Below, piece by piece: positions 1 through 8,906 of a DNA stretch of 64,000 bases. Below the pieces are notes generated by a model. The model saw nothing but the letters and a program-made list of their open reading frames with translations, did not search any database and was not told the DNA's origin. This DNA comes from Stutzerimonas stutzeri (GTDB taxonomy: Bacteria > Pseudomonadota > Gammaproteobacteria > Pseudomonadales > Pseudomonadaceae). The stretch's first letter is position 1, and the number at the start of each line of letters is the position of its first letter. The translations under genes and the position numbers were made by a program. The stretch is taken from the NCBI RefSeq assembly GCF_015291885.1, contig NZ_CP036186.1, positions 3,747,001 through 3,811,000 on the forward strand, read 5' to 3'.

Positions 1-295
1 AATTGTTTACGTAAACCCAGTCCGAAGGCGTCTCCAGTCGCTTGCCTTCAGCTTTCAGATAGCGCCGCACGAAGGAGAAACGCCCTGTCCCCGGCTCCCC
101 CATCACATACACGTTATAGCCGGGGCGCGGCATTGCCACGCCGAACTGCAACGCCTCGACTGCGCGCTCCTGACCGAGCACACCAAGAAACGGCTCAAGT
201 TCGGCGGTGGTGTTGAAGTTGAATTGGCTGGGCTCGAAGGGACGGGTCAGCGCATCGGGTGCCAGGCGCAAGCCGGCAGCGACAGGTTCAGGCAT
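1..295 (-). CDS. Lon-related ATP-dependent protease, N-terminal part (cut by window edge)
   Basis: The reverse strand encodes the first 98 residues of a protein that runs off the left edge. It starts at an ATG (MPEPVAAGLR...) and has a Walker A-like GEPGTGR at residues 66-72, preceded by a GQERAVEAL segment. This arrangement is typical of the large Lon-like/LonB-type AAA proteases of about 800 residues found in Pseudomonas. That family couples ATP hydrolysis to degradation of cytoplasmic proteins. The protease domain lies outside the window, so the call rests on the N-terminus only. The gene is divergent from the cytochrome c peroxidase gene across an intergenic region of about 280 bp. Confidence 0.72.
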   Translation of the reverse strand, partial: MPEPVAAGLRLAPDALTRPFEPSQFNFNTTAELEPFLGVLGQERAVEALQFGVAMPRPGYNVYVMGEPGTGRFSFVRRYLKAEGKRLETPSDWVYVNN

Positions 296-505
296 CGGGA
301 ATCCTTGCTGGAGTGGCGCATATAGCCACGATTGATGGCGCCATTCTGGCGTTGCCTCGGTCGCGCCGCAAGGCTGGCCAGGACCAGCGCAACTCGAAGG
401 GGCCTCATATTGAAAAGGTCACGCCTCCAGCCGGCGTCTGCCACTACCAATCAGTAACTGGACACAACTGGATACAGTTAGCCGCACCGGGTCTGCCGGA
501 TCATC

Positions 506-519
506 TTGATGCAGATCAA
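506..519. promoter_or_regulatory. ANR/DNR (FNR-type) box upstream of cytochrome c peroxidase
   Basis: The sequence TTGATGCAGATCAA is a perfect TTGAT-N4-ATCAA FNR-type palindrome. Its centre lies about 66 nt before the peroxidase ATG, which suits class II activation. A TAGCAT at 547-552 is the nearest -10-like element but sits about 5 nt off ideal spacing. FNR-type control of bacterial cytochrome c peroxidase is established in Pseudomonas; its use here is inferred. Confidence 0.8.
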
Positions 520-578
520 ACGGTCGCTTGACGAAAAGGCGCCTCCTAGCATCAGCCAACACAAAAGGAGCTTCCGTG

Positions 579-1607
579 ATGCGCCCTTCCCTCACCCTAT
601 TGCTTAGCAGCCTACTGTTTACCAGCGCAGCGAACGCTGATGAACTGCGCGAACGAGCCAATGCCATTTTCAAACCTATCCCCGACAAAGTCACCGAAGT
701 CCGCGGCCAGAAAGTCAGCGAAGACCAAGCTGTACTCGGTCACAAACTCTGGTTTGACCCGCGCCTCTCCAGCAGCCACGTCATCAGCTGCAACACTTGC
801 CACAACCTGAGCATCGGCGGCAGCGACAACGTGCCGACCTCGATCGGTCACGGCTGGCAAAAAGGCCCGCGCAACTCACCCACCGTGCTGAACGCAGTGT
901 TCAACGCCGCGCAGTTCTGGGACGGTCGTGCCAAGGACCTGCAGGAGCAGGCCAAAGGCCCGGTGCAGGCGAGCGTGGAAATGAACAGCACACCAGAGCG
1001 CGTCGTCTCCACGCTCAAGAGCATTCCGGCGTATGCCGCCGAGTTCAAGAAAGCCTTTCCCAAGGACAAGGATCCGGTCAGCTTCGACAACATGGCCTAC
1101 GCCCTGGAAGCCTTCGAGGTCACGCTGACTACGCCAAACTCGCCGTTCGACCGTTTCCTCAAGGGTGAGGACAAGGCACTGGACGACAAGCAGAAGCAAG
1201 GCCTGGCGTTATTCATGGATGCTGGATGCTCTGCCTGCCACAACGGGGTAAACCTCGGTGGTCAGGGTTACTTCCCCTTCGGTGTGATCAAGAGGCCAGG
1301 AGCCGAGGTGCTGCCAGTAGGCGACAAGGGGCGCTTCGCAGTGACCAACACGGCAAGCGACGAATACGTGTTCCGCGCCGCACCGTTGCGCAACGTCGCG
1401 CTGACCCCACCTTACTTCCACAGCGGCGAGGTCTGGGAGCTTGAAGAAGCGGTTGCGATCATGGGCGACAGCCAACTGGGTCGTCAGCTCAACAAAGATG
1501 AAGTCAGCGCCATCACCGCATTCCTGCACAGCGTAACCGGCGAACAGCCACAAGTGGCCTACCCGATCCTCCCTGCCAGCACAGCGACCACTCCAAAGCC
1601 TGAGTGA
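579..1607 (+). CDS. ccpA: Periplasmic di-haem cytochrome c peroxidase
   Basis: The enzyme reduces hydrogen peroxide to water in the periplasm with electrons from small c-type cytochromes or azurin. The product is 342 residues from the ATG at 579, which has an AAAGGAG ribosome binding site 9 nt upstream. A longer reading from 528 would place 17 residues before the signal peptide and is less likely. A signal peptide ends at about residue 20 (NA|DELR). Two haem-binding motifs are visible: CNTCH at 71-75 (high-potential/peroxidatic region) and CSACH at 217-221. Length and motif spacing match the bacterial CcP/MauG family. The gene stands alone, with an ANR/DNR box before it and a hairpin after it, so it is probably induced at low oxygen. 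Confidence 0.93.
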   Translation: MRPSLTLLLSSLLFTSAANADELRERANAIFKPIPDKVTEVRGQKVSEDQAVLGHKLWFDPRLSSSHVISCNTCHNLSIGGSDNVPTSIGHGWQKGPRNSPTVLNAVFNAAQFWDGRAKDLQEQAKGPVQASVEMNSTPERVVSTLKSIPAYAAEFKKAFPKDKDPVSFDNMAYALEAFEVTLTTPNSPFDRFLKGEDKALDDKQKQGLALFMDAGCSACHNGVNLGGQGYFPFGVIKRPGAEVLPVGDKGRFAVTNTASDEYVFRAAPLRNVALTPPYFHSGEVWELEEAVAIMGDSQLGRQLNKDEVSAITAFLHSVTGEQPQVAYPILPASTATTPKPE

Positions 1608-1615
1608 TCGTTCCT

Positions 1616-1642
1616 GTTACCCGGCGCCAGTCGCCGGGTAAC
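1616..1642. terminator. Hairpin between convergent ccpA and mscL
   Basis: An 11-bp perfect inverted repeat (GTTACCCGGCG / CGCCGGGTAAC) surrounds a 5-nt loop, 8 nt after the peroxidase stop. There is no T-run, so it is probably a weak or bidirectional terminator serving both convergent genes. Confidence 0.7.
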
Positions 1643-1670
1643 TTCCCCATGACGCTCAGTAAACGCCCGC

Positions 1671-2081
1671 TCAGTTACTCTTCTGCTCCCTGAGCAAGTC
1701 CCGAATCTCGGTCAGCAGCAGCTCTTCCTTGGAAGGCGCAGGCGGTGCGGATGGCGCTTCTGCTTCCTTGCGCTTCAGATGATTGATGGCTTTGATCGCC
1801 ATGAAGATGGCGAAGGCAATGATCAGGAAGTCCACCACCGTTTGAATGAACGACCCATAGCGAAGTAGCACCGCCGGCGCATCACCTACCGCATCCTTGA
1901 GCACTATTGCCAGATCGGAAAAGTCCACGCCACCAATGAGCAAGCCCAGTGGAGGCATGATCACGCCATCGACGAACGACGAGACGATCTTGCCGAACGC
2001 AGCGCCGATGACGATTCCCACGGCCATGTCGACGACATTTCCCCGCACGGCAAACGCCTTGAATTCGTTGATCAGACTCAT
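1671..2081 (-). CDS. mscL: Large-conductance mechanosensitive channel MscL
   Basis: MscL opens a large non-selective inner-membrane pore when membrane tension rises, releasing solutes on hypo-osmotic shock. The 136-residue product begins [10 protein letters not shown] and shows the family's N-terminal amphipathic helix. The first membrane helix follows ([18 protein letters not shown]), then a periplasmic loop, a second membrane helix around residues 70-95, and a charged cytoplasmic helix at the C-terminus (LLTEIRDLL). The start at 2081 has a purine-rich AAAGGA about 10 nt upstream. Upstream in-frame codons would add a proline/arginine-rich stretch unlike the family. It is a monocistronic gene, convergent with ccpA. 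Confidence 0.96.
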   Translation of the reverse strand: MSLINEFKAFAVRGNVVDMAVGIVIGAAFGKIVSSFVDGVIMPPLGLLIGGVDFSDLAIVLKDAVGDAPAVLLRYGSFIQTVVDFLIIAFAIFMAIKAINHLKRKEAEAPSAPPAPSKEELLLTEIRDLLREQKSN

Positions 2082-2304
2082 ACGCAGATTTTCCTTTAGT
2101 GGATGACCGGGCCGCCCGCCATGCCCCCGCGGACATGGCGGTGAACGCCGTGGTAGAGCATAGCCGGGCTTGCCGGCGCAGGCCACGCCAGAACGCCTTT
2201 CATCGACCGGTTATTGCGAATGAGGTTCGCTTGATCGCCGTCAACCGGTTCTCGGAGGAGGGAGACTAAGGTGGACGCCTTCCTGACAAACCGGAGCGGT
2301 TTCC

Positions 2305-2574
2305 ATGCACGTCGAACATCACCCACTGATCAAGGATTTCCCTGAGAAACGCGAGCAGTTGCAGAAACTGCGTCAGGAAGATCCGGCCTTCGCCCGCAAG
2401 GCGGACGAATACGAAGCGCTGGACAAGCGCATCTGCCGCGTCGAAGACGGTGTCGAAACCCTAGACGACAGCGCGCTCAATGCCCTCAAGCAGGAGCGCG
2501 TGGCAATGAAGGACGACATCGCCCGCGACATCAAGCGCGCCTCGGGCAGCTGCTGCGGCGGTTGCTGCGGCTGA
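2305..2574 (+). CDS. YdcH-like DUF465 protein with a cysteine-rich C-terminal tail
   Basis: The 89-residue protein matches the small helical DUF465/YdcH family. It has an EHHPLIKDFP-like N-terminus, then a charged helical hairpin with LxxED.AFARKADEYEALDK-type residues. Family members are usually about 70-75 residues. This one continues into a short tail ending SCCGGCCG, with four cysteines in seven residues, which looks like a metal or redox site. No function is established for DUF465, and the tail is not part of the basic domain. An AUG start at 2305 follows an upstream purine-rich GGAGCGG. The gene stands alone and is followed by a strong hairpin. Confidence 0.8.
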   Translation: MHVEHHPLIKDFPEKREQLQKLRQEDPAFARKADEYEALDKRICRVEDGVETLDDSALNALKQERVAMKDDIARDIKRASGSCCGGCCG

Positions 2575-2592
2575 TAGCGCCTACCCGTGAAG

Positions 2593-2617
2593 AGAAGCCC
2601 GCCATGCGCGGGCTTCT
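2593..2617. terminator. Bidirectional hairpin terminator
   Basis: A 10-bp stem (AGAAGCCCGC / GCGGGCTTCT) with a 5-nt loop lies between the DUF465 gene and the convergent CopD-like gene. A short T-rich stretch follows on the plus strand. Confidence 0.8.
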
Positions 2618-2631
2618 TGCTGTCTGGCCCG

Positions 2632-3066
2632 CTAGAACAAACCACCGAAGCGGAACCCGGAGCCGACCCAGACGAAGGCAACCGCAGTCAGGGTGATCAG
2701 CACGATGTGCAGCCCCAGTTGCGGCAGGCGCTGCGCATCCAGCTTGGGAATCAGTGCCAGCCGCGCATGCGCGCCGAGCAGCGCGGTAAATCCGAGCAGT
2801 ACCAGCTTGGCTTGCACCAGATTCGCCATGGGCGACGAATCGAACCATTGCCCATGGGGCAGCCAGAGGCTGGCCAGCCAGAGCCCGCTGACGATCTGCA
2901 CCAGCAGCGCAGGTATCCCGACGCGCTCGTAGAGTTGTTCGAACTGGCGTACCGATTGCACATCGCGGCGACGCAGGGCACCCGGCAGCACACTGAATAG
3001 CAGTACCAGATGCCCGCCCACCCAGACACTGGCGCCTAGCAGGTGCAGAAACAACAGATGTCGCAT
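2632..3066 (-). CDS. CopD-family integral membrane protein
   Basis: The 144-residue protein has about four membrane helices: HLLFLHLLGASVWVGGHLVLL, then segments near residues 50-70, 80-100 and 115-140. Histidines sit in the first helix (LHLLGASVWVGGH), as in CopD/DUF2269-type proteins that bind copper or haem. It would act in the inner membrane. The role could be copper handling or an electron-transfer-like function; the sequence does not decide. The ATG at 3066 has an AGGAG 8 nt upstream. A GTG three codons earlier overlaps that Shine-Dalgarno sequence, so the ATG is preferred. It is divergent from radA. Confidence 0.75.
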   Translation of the reverse strand: MRHLLFLHLLGASVWVGGHLVLLFSVLPGALRRRDVQSVRQFEQLYERVGIPALLVQIVSGLWLASLWLPHGQWFDSSPMANLVQAKLVLLGFTALLGAHARLALIPKLDAQRLPQLGLHIVLITLTAVAFVWVGSGFRFGGLF

Positions 3067-3182
3067 GGCGCTCACTCCTGTTCGATTTGTTTACAGTCTG
3101 GGCGCTCCCTCGCCGCTTGTGGCTGATGACGATCAAGTCAGCCGTTATCATGCGACACCACTTACCCGACCCGGAGTTTCCC

Positions 3183-4544
3183 ATGGCCAAGGCCAAGCGC
3201 ATGTATGGCTGCACCGAATGCGGCTCGACCTTTCCGAAATGGGCCGGCCAGTGCGGTGATTGCGGTGCCTGGAACACACTGGTGGAAACCATCATCGAGG
3301 GCGCGGCACCACCCTCCGGCCGCGCAGGCTGGGCAGGCGAGCAGGCCAACATCCGGACCTTGGCCGAAGTCAGCGTCGAAGAAGTACCGCGCTTTTCCAC
3401 CGCTTCCGGCGAGCTGGACCGCGTACTCGGCGGGGGGCTAGTGGACGGATCGGTGGTGCTGATCGGCGGTGATCCAGGCATCGGCAAGTCGACCATCTTG
3501 CTGCAGACGCTTTGCGCCATCGCCCAGCAATACCCGGCGCTCTACGTGACCGGCGAGGAATCCCAGCAGCAGGTGGCCATGCGTGCGCGCCGCCTTGACC
3601 TGCCGCAGGACAAGCTCAAGGTGATGACCGAGACCTGCATCGAATCAATCATCGCCACCGCGCGACTGGAAAAGCCCAAGGTGATGGTGATCGACTCGAT
3701 CCAGACCATCTTCACCGAGCAGCTGCAATCGGCGCCGGGAGGTGTCGCCCAAGTGCGCGAGAGCGCCGCGCTGCTGGTTCGCTTCGCCAAGCAGAGCGGC
3801 ACGGCCATCTTCCTGGTCGGCCACGTCACCAAGGAAGGCGCCCTCGCCGGCCCGCGCGTGCTCGAACACATGGTCGACACGGTGCTGTATTTCGAGGGTG
3901 AATCGGATGGCCGCCTGCGCCTGCTGCGTGCGGTGAAGAACCGCTTCGGTGCGGTCAATGAGCTGGGCGTGTTCGGCATGACCGACAAGGGCCTGAAGGA
4001 AGTCACCAACCCCTCGGCGATCTTCCTCACCCGCGCCCAGGAAGCGGTGCCCGGCAGTGTGGTCATGGCGACCTGGGAAGGGACCCGGCCAATGCTGGTG
4101 GAGGTGCAGGCACTGGTCGACACCAGTCACCTGGCCAACCCGCGCCGTGTCACCCTGGGCCTGGACCAGAACCGCCTGGCCATGCTGCTTGCTGTGCTGC
4201 ACCGCCATGGCAGCATTCCGACCTATGACCAGGACGTGTTCATCAACGTGGTCGGTGGCGTGAAGGTACTGGAAACCGCGGCGGACCTGGCCCTGATGGC
4301 CGCAGTCATTTCCAGTCTGCGCAATCGGCCACTGGATACCGATCTGCTGGTGTTCGGTGAGGTGGGGCTGTCCGGCGAAATCCGCCCGGTGCCAAGCGGC
4401 CAGGAACGGCTGAAGGAAGCCGCCAAACACGGCTTCAAGCGCGCCATCGTCCCCAAGGGCAATGCGCCGAAGGAGGCGCCTGCCGGTTTGCAGATCATCG
4501 CCGTGACGCGTCTGGAGCAGGCGCTCGACGCATTGTTCGAGTGA
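3183..4544 (+). CDS. radA: DNA repair protein RadA
   Basis: RadA is a RecA-like ATPase that drives branch migration of recombination intermediates. The 453-residue protein has an N-terminal C4 zinc finger (Cys 10, 13, 24 and 27), a Walker A motif GGDPGIGKST near residue 95, and the RadA-specific KNRFG motif near residue 251. A C-terminal Lon-protease-like domain follows (GEVGLSGEIRPV). The ATG at 3183 is preferred because it begins the conserved MAKAKRMYGC. The upstream in-frame extension is not conserved in character. Length equals the family norm. It ends 3 bp from the convergent PilZ gene. Confidence 0.97.
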   Translation: MAKAKRMYGCTECGSTFPKWAGQCGDCGAWNTLVETIIEGAAPPSGRAGWAGEQANIRTLAEVSVEEVPRFSTASGELDRVLGGGLVDGSVVLIGGDPGIGKSTILLQTLCAIAQQYPALYVTGEESQQQVAMRARRLDLPQDKLKVMTETCIESIIATARLEKPKVMVIDSIQTIFTEQLQSAPGGVAQVRESAALLVRFAKQSGTAIFLVGHVTKEGALAGPRVLEHMVDTVLYFEGESDGRLRLLRAVKNRFGAVNELGVFGMTDKGLKEVTNPSAIFLTRAQEAVPGSVVMATWEGTRPMLVEVQALVDTSHLANPRRVTLGLDQNRLAMLLAVLHRHGSIPTYDQDVFINVVGGVKVLETAADLALMAAVISSLRNRPLDTDLLVFGEVGLSGEIRPVPSGQERLKEAAKHGFKRAIVPKGNAPKEAPAGLQIIAVTRLEQALDALFE

Positions 4545-4547
4545 TCG

Positions 4548-4916
4548 CTACTCGCCGCCAAGTGCGGCCAGCTCGCGCTCCAGCAGTGCTTCGTCGCCCA
4601 AGTTGAGCTCGACCAGGCGCCGCAGGTGGGCAATTGAGTCGAGATCGATGTGCTGGCAGACGAAACCGATCAGATCGCCCTCTTCGTGGGCCATCGCCAC
4701 CTCCATGCGTACCTCGGCATCGTCGGCCAGGCGCACCTGGGCTGCGAACGGTTGCGACGCATCGGCATCCCAGCCGTCGGGGCGACGAACCAGCAGGCCT
4801 TTCAGCGACAAATCATGCAGCTCGACCGGCCAGCGACGGTCGCCCTGGACCAGCTCGGTGGCAGCATCGAACTCGATGCGCTGGAAGCGCCTGCGATCAC
4901 TTGGGGTATCACTCAT
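4548..4916 (-). CDS. PilZ domain protein
   Basis: The 122-residue single-domain protein has the two c-di-GMP binding signatures of PilZ: an arginine-rich RRRFQR at residues 8-13 and a DLSLKG (D/N-x-S-x-x-G) motif near residue 35. It probably acts as a cytoplasmic c-di-GMP receptor; its target is not evident from the sequence. The ATG at 4916 begins [10 protein letters not shown] and has a GGAG about 9 nt upstream. The longer in-frame reading lacks family similarity. A methyltransferase gene follows upstream on the same strand after a gap of about 57 bp, with no clear functional link. Confidence 0.85.
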   Translation of the reverse strand: MSDTPSDRRRFQRIEFDAATELVQGDRRWPVELHDLSLKGLLVRRPDGWDADASQPFAAQVRLADDAEVRMEVAMAHEEGDLIGFVCQHIDLDSIAHLRRLVELNLGDEALLERELAALGGE

Positions 4917-4973
4917 CGAAATCACTCCGCGAAGTCTGGTTTCACTATAGGACAAGAACACTCGACAGCGACG

Positions 4974-5435
4974 TCACAACCAGCGGCGGACTCGCCCACA
5001 GTAACGGCGATAGTCATCACCGAACAGCTGCGTAAGCAGGCGCTCTTCATGCACGATTACACCACGCTGCATGCTGATGACCACGGCCGGCAGCAGCAGC
5101 CACGGCCACAGCGATCCCCACAGCAGAGCGATGCCGCAGTAGATCAGACTGTCCGCCAGATAGATCGGGTTGCGCGAGATACGGAACGGCCCCTCTTCCA
5201 ACAGCCTTGCGGGCTTGCCATAAGGGTTGACTGTTGTTTTGCGCCAGAGCATCAGCAATCCGGCCCAGAGCATCAGCAATACGCCGGCATCGATCAGCCC
5301 CCAACCGATGTAATGGGTCCAGAGGTTCTGCGGTAGCGCGATGGGTATAAGCCACTCAAGCAACCACGCGGCTGCGAGGAACAACACATAGATGACGGGC
5401 GGAGGCAAAATCACGCCGGTGGCACGCTTGAACAT
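4974..5435 (-). CDS. Isoprenylcysteine/phospholipid methyltransferase-family membrane protein
   Basis: The 153-residue protein has hydrophobic helices near residues 10-30, 43-65 and 98-125. It carries the C-terminal signature of the ICMT/PEMT family: a RNPIYL motif near residue 88, then EERLL, FGDDY..Y and RVRRWL at the end. These motifs form the S-adenosylmethionine site at the membrane interface. The substrate is unknown; bacterial members methylate lipids or are uncharacterised. It lies upstream of the PilZ gene on the same strand and may share its transcript. Confidence 0.78.
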   Translation of the reverse strand: MFKRATGVILPPPVIYVLFLAAAWLLEWLIPIALPQNLWTHYIGWGLIDAGVLLMLWAGLLMLWRKTTVNPYGKPARLLEEGPFRISRNPIYLADSLIYCGIALLWGSLWPWLLLPAVVISMQRGVIVHEERLLTQLFGDDYRRYCGRVRRWL

Positions 5436-5537
5436 GAAAAGAACTCCAGAAGAGCAGATGATCGCAGTCTAGCGCGGCAACCCGAACCCGCGATGGCCGA
5501 GATCAAGAAGGGGCGTTTCCGGCACCAGATAGCAGAA

Positions 5538-5555
5538 AGCCCGCTTTCGCGGGCT
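5538..5555 (-). terminator. glyA terminator
   Basis: A 7-bp GC-rich stem (AGCCCGC / GCGGGCT) with a TTTC loop is followed on the minus strand by TTTCTG, 23 bp after the glyA stop. It fits an intrinsic terminator. Confidence 0.8.
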
Positions 5556-5578
5556 CTCTGGATGAAGCAGTTGAGTGC

Positions 5579-6832
5579 TTAGTTGCCGTATACCGGGAAC
5601 TTGGCGCAGACCGCTTCGACCTTGCCACGGACCGCGTCGATCACCGACTCGTCGCCCATGTTGTCGAGGATGTCGCAGATCCAGCCGGCCAGATCACGGC
5701 ACTCGGTTTCGCCGAAGCCGCGAGTGGTGACAGCCGGGGTGCCAATGCGCAGACCGGAAGTCACGAACGGCGAACGCGGGTCGTTCGGCACGCTGTTCTT
5801 GTTCACGGTGATGTGCGCGTTGCCCAGGGCAGCATCCGCATCCTTACCGGTGATGTCCTGTTTGATCAGGCTGAGCAGGAACAGGTGGTTTTTGGTGCCG
5901 CCGGAAACCACGTCGAAGCCGCGCTGGATGAACACTTCGGCCATGGCCTGTGCGTTCTTCACGACCTGCTGCTGGTAGGCCTTGAACTCGGACTGCAGCG
6001 CTTCCTTGAAGCACACGGCCTTGGCGGCAATGACATGCTCCAGCGGGCCACCCTGGGCACCGGGGAAAACGGCAGAGTTGAGTTTCTTCTCGATCTCGGC
6101 GTTGGCACGCGCCAGGATCAGGCCGCCGCGCGGACCGCGCAGGGTCTTGTGGGTCGTGGTGGTGACGACGTCGGCAAACGGTACCGGGTTCGGGTATACG
6201 CCAGCGGCAACCAGACCAGCCACGTGGGCCATATCGACGAACAGGTAGGCACCTACCTTATCGGCGATCTCACGGAAACGGGCGAAGTCCAGCAGCTGGG
6301 AGTAAGCGGAGAAACCGGCAACGATCATCTTCGGCTTGTGCTCGACGGCCAGACGCTCGACTTCGTCGTAATCGATCAGGCCTTGATCGTTGATGCCGTA
6401 CTGCACGGCGTTGTACAGCTTGCCGGACGAGGAAACGCTGGCGCCGTGGGTCAGGTGACCACCGTGGGCCAGGCTCATGCCGAGAATGGTATCGCCAGCC
6501 TGCAACAGCGCCAGGTAAACAGCGGCGTTGGCCTGGGAGCCGGCATGCGGCTGAACGTTGGCGTAATCGGCGCCGAACAGTTCCTTGGCGCGATCGATGG
6601 CCAGTTGCTCGACCACGTCGACGTATTCGCAACCGCCGTAGTAGCGCTTGCCCGGGTAGCCTTCGGCATACTTGTTGGTCAGTACCGATCCCTGAGCTTC
6701 CATCACCGCTGGGCTGGTGTAGTTCTCCGAGGCGATCAGCTCGATGTGGTCTTCCTGACGCTTGGCTTCCTGCTCCATGGCAGCGAAGAGATCGGCGTCG
6801 AAACGGGCGAGGGTCAAATCACGGCTGAACAT
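5579..6832 (-). CDS. glyA: Serine hydroxymethyltransferase
   Basis: This cytoplasmic PLP enzyme converts serine and tetrahydrofolate to glycine and 5,10-methylene-THF. The protein is 417 residues, the usual length. The PLP lysine lies in [14 protein letters not shown] near residue 229. The N-terminal [16 protein letters not shown] block and the glycine-rich [13 protein letters not shown] block are intact. The gene is monocistronic with its own terminator. About 250 bp of non-coding sequence separates it from the divergent ettA; no specific regulatory motif was recognised there. Confidence 0.97.
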   Translation of the reverse strand: MFSRDLTLARFDADLFAAMEQEAKRQEDHIELIASENYTSPAVMEAQGSVLTNKYAEGYPGKRYYGGCEYVDVVEQLAIDRAKELFGADYANVQPHAGSQANAAVYLALLQAGDTILGMSLAHGGHLTHGASVSSSGKLYNAVQYGINDQGLIDYDEVERLAVEHKPKMIVAGFSAYSQLLDFARFREIADKVGAYLFVDMAHVAGLVAAGVYPNPVPFADVVTTTTHKTLRGPRGGLILARANAEIEKKLNSAVFPGAQGGPLEHVIAAKAVCFKEALQSEFKAYQQQVVKNAQAMAEVFIQRGFDVVSGGTKNHLFLLSLIKQDITGKDADAALGNAHITVNKNSVPNDPRSPFVTSGLRIGTPAVTTRGFGETECRDLAGWICDILDNMGDESVIDAVRGKVEAVCAKFPVYGN

Positions 6833-7083
6833 GGCAGTCCTCTGAGATCAGCTGGCGGTAAAAGAGAGCCGCGGATTCTACCTCATCCGCCGTCGCTGCG
6901 GGTATGAGCGCTGGTCATACAGAGCATGAACCAGCTGCCAGCCAGACGAGCAACCGGGCCACGCCGACGGTTTGCCCTGACCGGTGCATTCGGGTAGCTT
7001 TGCGCCCTTTACCTGCCCCCTATTTTTAGCCCCGACCTCGCGGTCTGGGCCGGGCATCCTTCACCATACGGGCATTCATTTCC

Positions 7084-8748
7084 ATGGCTCAATACGTCTA
7101 CACCATGCACCGGCTGAGCAAGGTCGTTCCGCCGAAGCGCGAGATCCTCAAGAACATTTCCCTGTCGTTCTTCCCAGGCGCCAAGATCGGTGTGCTCGGT
7201 CTGAACGGCGCCGGTAAATCCACCCTGCTGCGCATCATGGCCGGCGTCGACACCGAGTTCGACGGCGAGGCCCGCGCCATGCCGGGCATCAATGTCGGCT
7301 ACCTGCCGCAGGAGCCGCAGCTCGATCCGGAAAAGACCGTGCGCGAAATCGTCGAGGAGGCGGTTGGTGTGATCAAGGACGCCCAGGCCCGCCTGGATGC
7401 CGTCTACGCCGCCTACGCCGAGCCGGATGCCGACTTCGATGCGCTGGCTGCCGAGCAGGCCAAGCTCGAAGCGATCCTGCAGGCATCCGACGGCCATAAC
7501 CTGGAACGCCAGCTGGAAGTCGCCGCCGATGCACTGCGTCTGCCGGCCTGGGATGCCAAGGTCGCGCACCTGTCTGGCGGAGAGAAGCGCCGCGTCGCCC
7601 TCTGCCGCCTGCTGCTGTCCGCACCGGACATGCTGCTGCTGGACGAACCGACCAACCACCTGGACGCCGACTCGGTGGCCTGGCTGGAGCGCTTCCTCCA
7701 TGACTTCCCGGGCACCGTGGTAGCGATCACCCACGACCGTTACTTCCTCGACAACGTCGCCGGCTGGATTCTCGAGCTCGACCGCGGCGCGGGCATCCCG
7801 TACGAAGGCAACTATTCCGGCTGGCTGGAGGCCAAATCGGCCCGTCTGGCTCAGGAATCCAAGCAGCAGTCGGCTCATGAAAAGGCCATGAAAGAAGAAC
7901 TGGAGTGGGTGCGCAAAGGCGCCAAGGCCCGCCAGTCCAAGTCCAAGGCTCGCCTGCAGCGCTTCGAGGAAATGCAGTCGCAGGAATTTCAGAAACGCGC
8001 CGAGACCAACGAGATCTACATCCCAGCCGGCCCGCGTCTGGGTGACAAGGTCATTGAATTCAAGAACGTCACCAAAGGCTACGGCGACCGCGTATTGGTC
8101 GAAGGCCTGTCATTCAGCGTGCCGAAAGGCGCCATCGTGGGCGTGATCGGTGGTAACGGTGCCGGTAAGTCGACCCTGTTCCGCATGCTGATGGGCAAGG
8201 AAACACCGGATTCCGGCAGCATCGAAATCGGCGACACCGTGCAGTTGGCCTGCGTGGACCAGAGCCGCGACGACCTGGACGGAGGCAAGACCGTATGGGA
8301 AGCCGTCTCCGACGGTCTAGACCAGATTCGCATTGGCAACTACGAGGTGCCATCGCGCGGTTACGTCGGCCGCTTCAACTTCAAGGGCGCCGACCAGCAG
8401 AAGTTCGTCAAGGACCTTTCCGGTGGTGAACGTGGACGCCTGCACCTGGCGCTTACCCTCAAGCAGGGCGCCAACGTATTGCTGCTCGACGAACCGTCCA
8501 ACGACCTCGACGTGGAAACCCTGCGTTCGCTGGAAGAAGCGCTGCTGGACTTCCCCGGCTCAGCCATCGTGATCTCCCACGACCGCTGGTTCCTCGACCG
8601 CGTTGCCACCCACATCCTGTCCTACGAGGACGACGGCGTGGTGTTCTTCGAAGGCAACTACACCGAGTACGAAGCCGACCGCAAGAAGCGCCTCGGCGAG
8701 GCTGCCTCCCAGCCGCACCGCGTTAAGTACAAAAAGCTGGCGCAGTAA
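7084..8748 (+). CDS. ettA: Energy-dependent translational throttle protein EttA (ABC-F)
   Basis: EttA is a ribosome-associated ABC-F ATPase that gates the first elongation step according to the ATP/ADP ratio. The 554-residue protein has two ABC domains: Walker A GLNGAGKST near residue 40 with signature LSGGEKRR, and Walker A GGNGAGKST near residue 357 with signature LSGGERGR. Both Walker B segments (LLLLDEPTNHLD and VLLLDEPSNDLD) are present. The charged linker EELEWVRKGAKARQSKSKAR between the domains is the P-site tRNA interaction motif region. Length matches E. coli EttA. It is a single gene followed by a hairpin. Confidence 0.96.
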   Translation: MAQYVYTMHRLSKVVPPKREILKNISLSFFPGAKIGVLGLNGAGKSTLLRIMAGVDTEFDGEARAMPGINVGYLPQEPQLDPEKTVREIVEEAVGVIKDAQARLDAVYAAYAEPDADFDALAAEQAKLEAILQASDGHNLERQLEVAADALRLPAWDAKVAHLSGGEKRRVALCRLLLSAPDMLLLDEPTNHLDADSVAWLERFLHDFPGTVVAITHDRYFLDNVAGWILELDRGAGIPYEGNYSGWLEAKSARLAQESKQQSAHEKAMKEELEWVRKGAKARQSKSKARLQRFEEMQSQEFQKRAETNEIYIPAGPRLGDKVIEFKNVTKGYGDRVLVEGLSFSVPKGAIVGVIGGNGAGKSTLFRMLMGKETPDSGSIEIGDTVQLACVDQSRDDLDGGKTVWEAVSDGLDQIRIGNYEVPSRGYVGRFNFKGADQQKFVKDLSGGERGRLHLALTLKQGANVLLLDEPSNDLDVETLRSLEEALLDFPGSAIVISHDRWFLDRVATHILSYEDDGVVFFEGNYTEYEADRKKRLGEAASQPHRVKYKKLAQ

Positions 8749-8758
8749 TGCTGCCATG

Positions 8759-8781
8759 AACGGAGCCCAGGCGGCTCCGTT
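8759..8781 (+). terminator. ettA terminator
   Basis: A 9-bp stem (AACGGAGCC / GGCTCCGTT) with a 5-nt loop lies 10 nt after the ettA stop, followed by CTTGTGT. Confidence 0.75.
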
Positions 8782-8906
8782 CTTGTGTCAAAAAGACGGC
8801 CCGCAGCTAGTAGCACAACGCCTTATGCCGGATAATCGACGCCATTTCGCTCCTGGCCGACAATTATCAACCGCGCCTCCACCCCGCGACTGAAAGGGAA
8901 CTTCGC

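Noticed and set aside
528..578. Upstream start for cytochrome c peroxidase
   Set aside because: It would put 17 charged residues before a clear signal peptide and ignores the AAAGGAG placed for the ATG at 579.
3066..3075. GTG start for the CopD-like gene
   Set aside because: The GTG overlaps the AGGAG that best serves the ATG three codons later.
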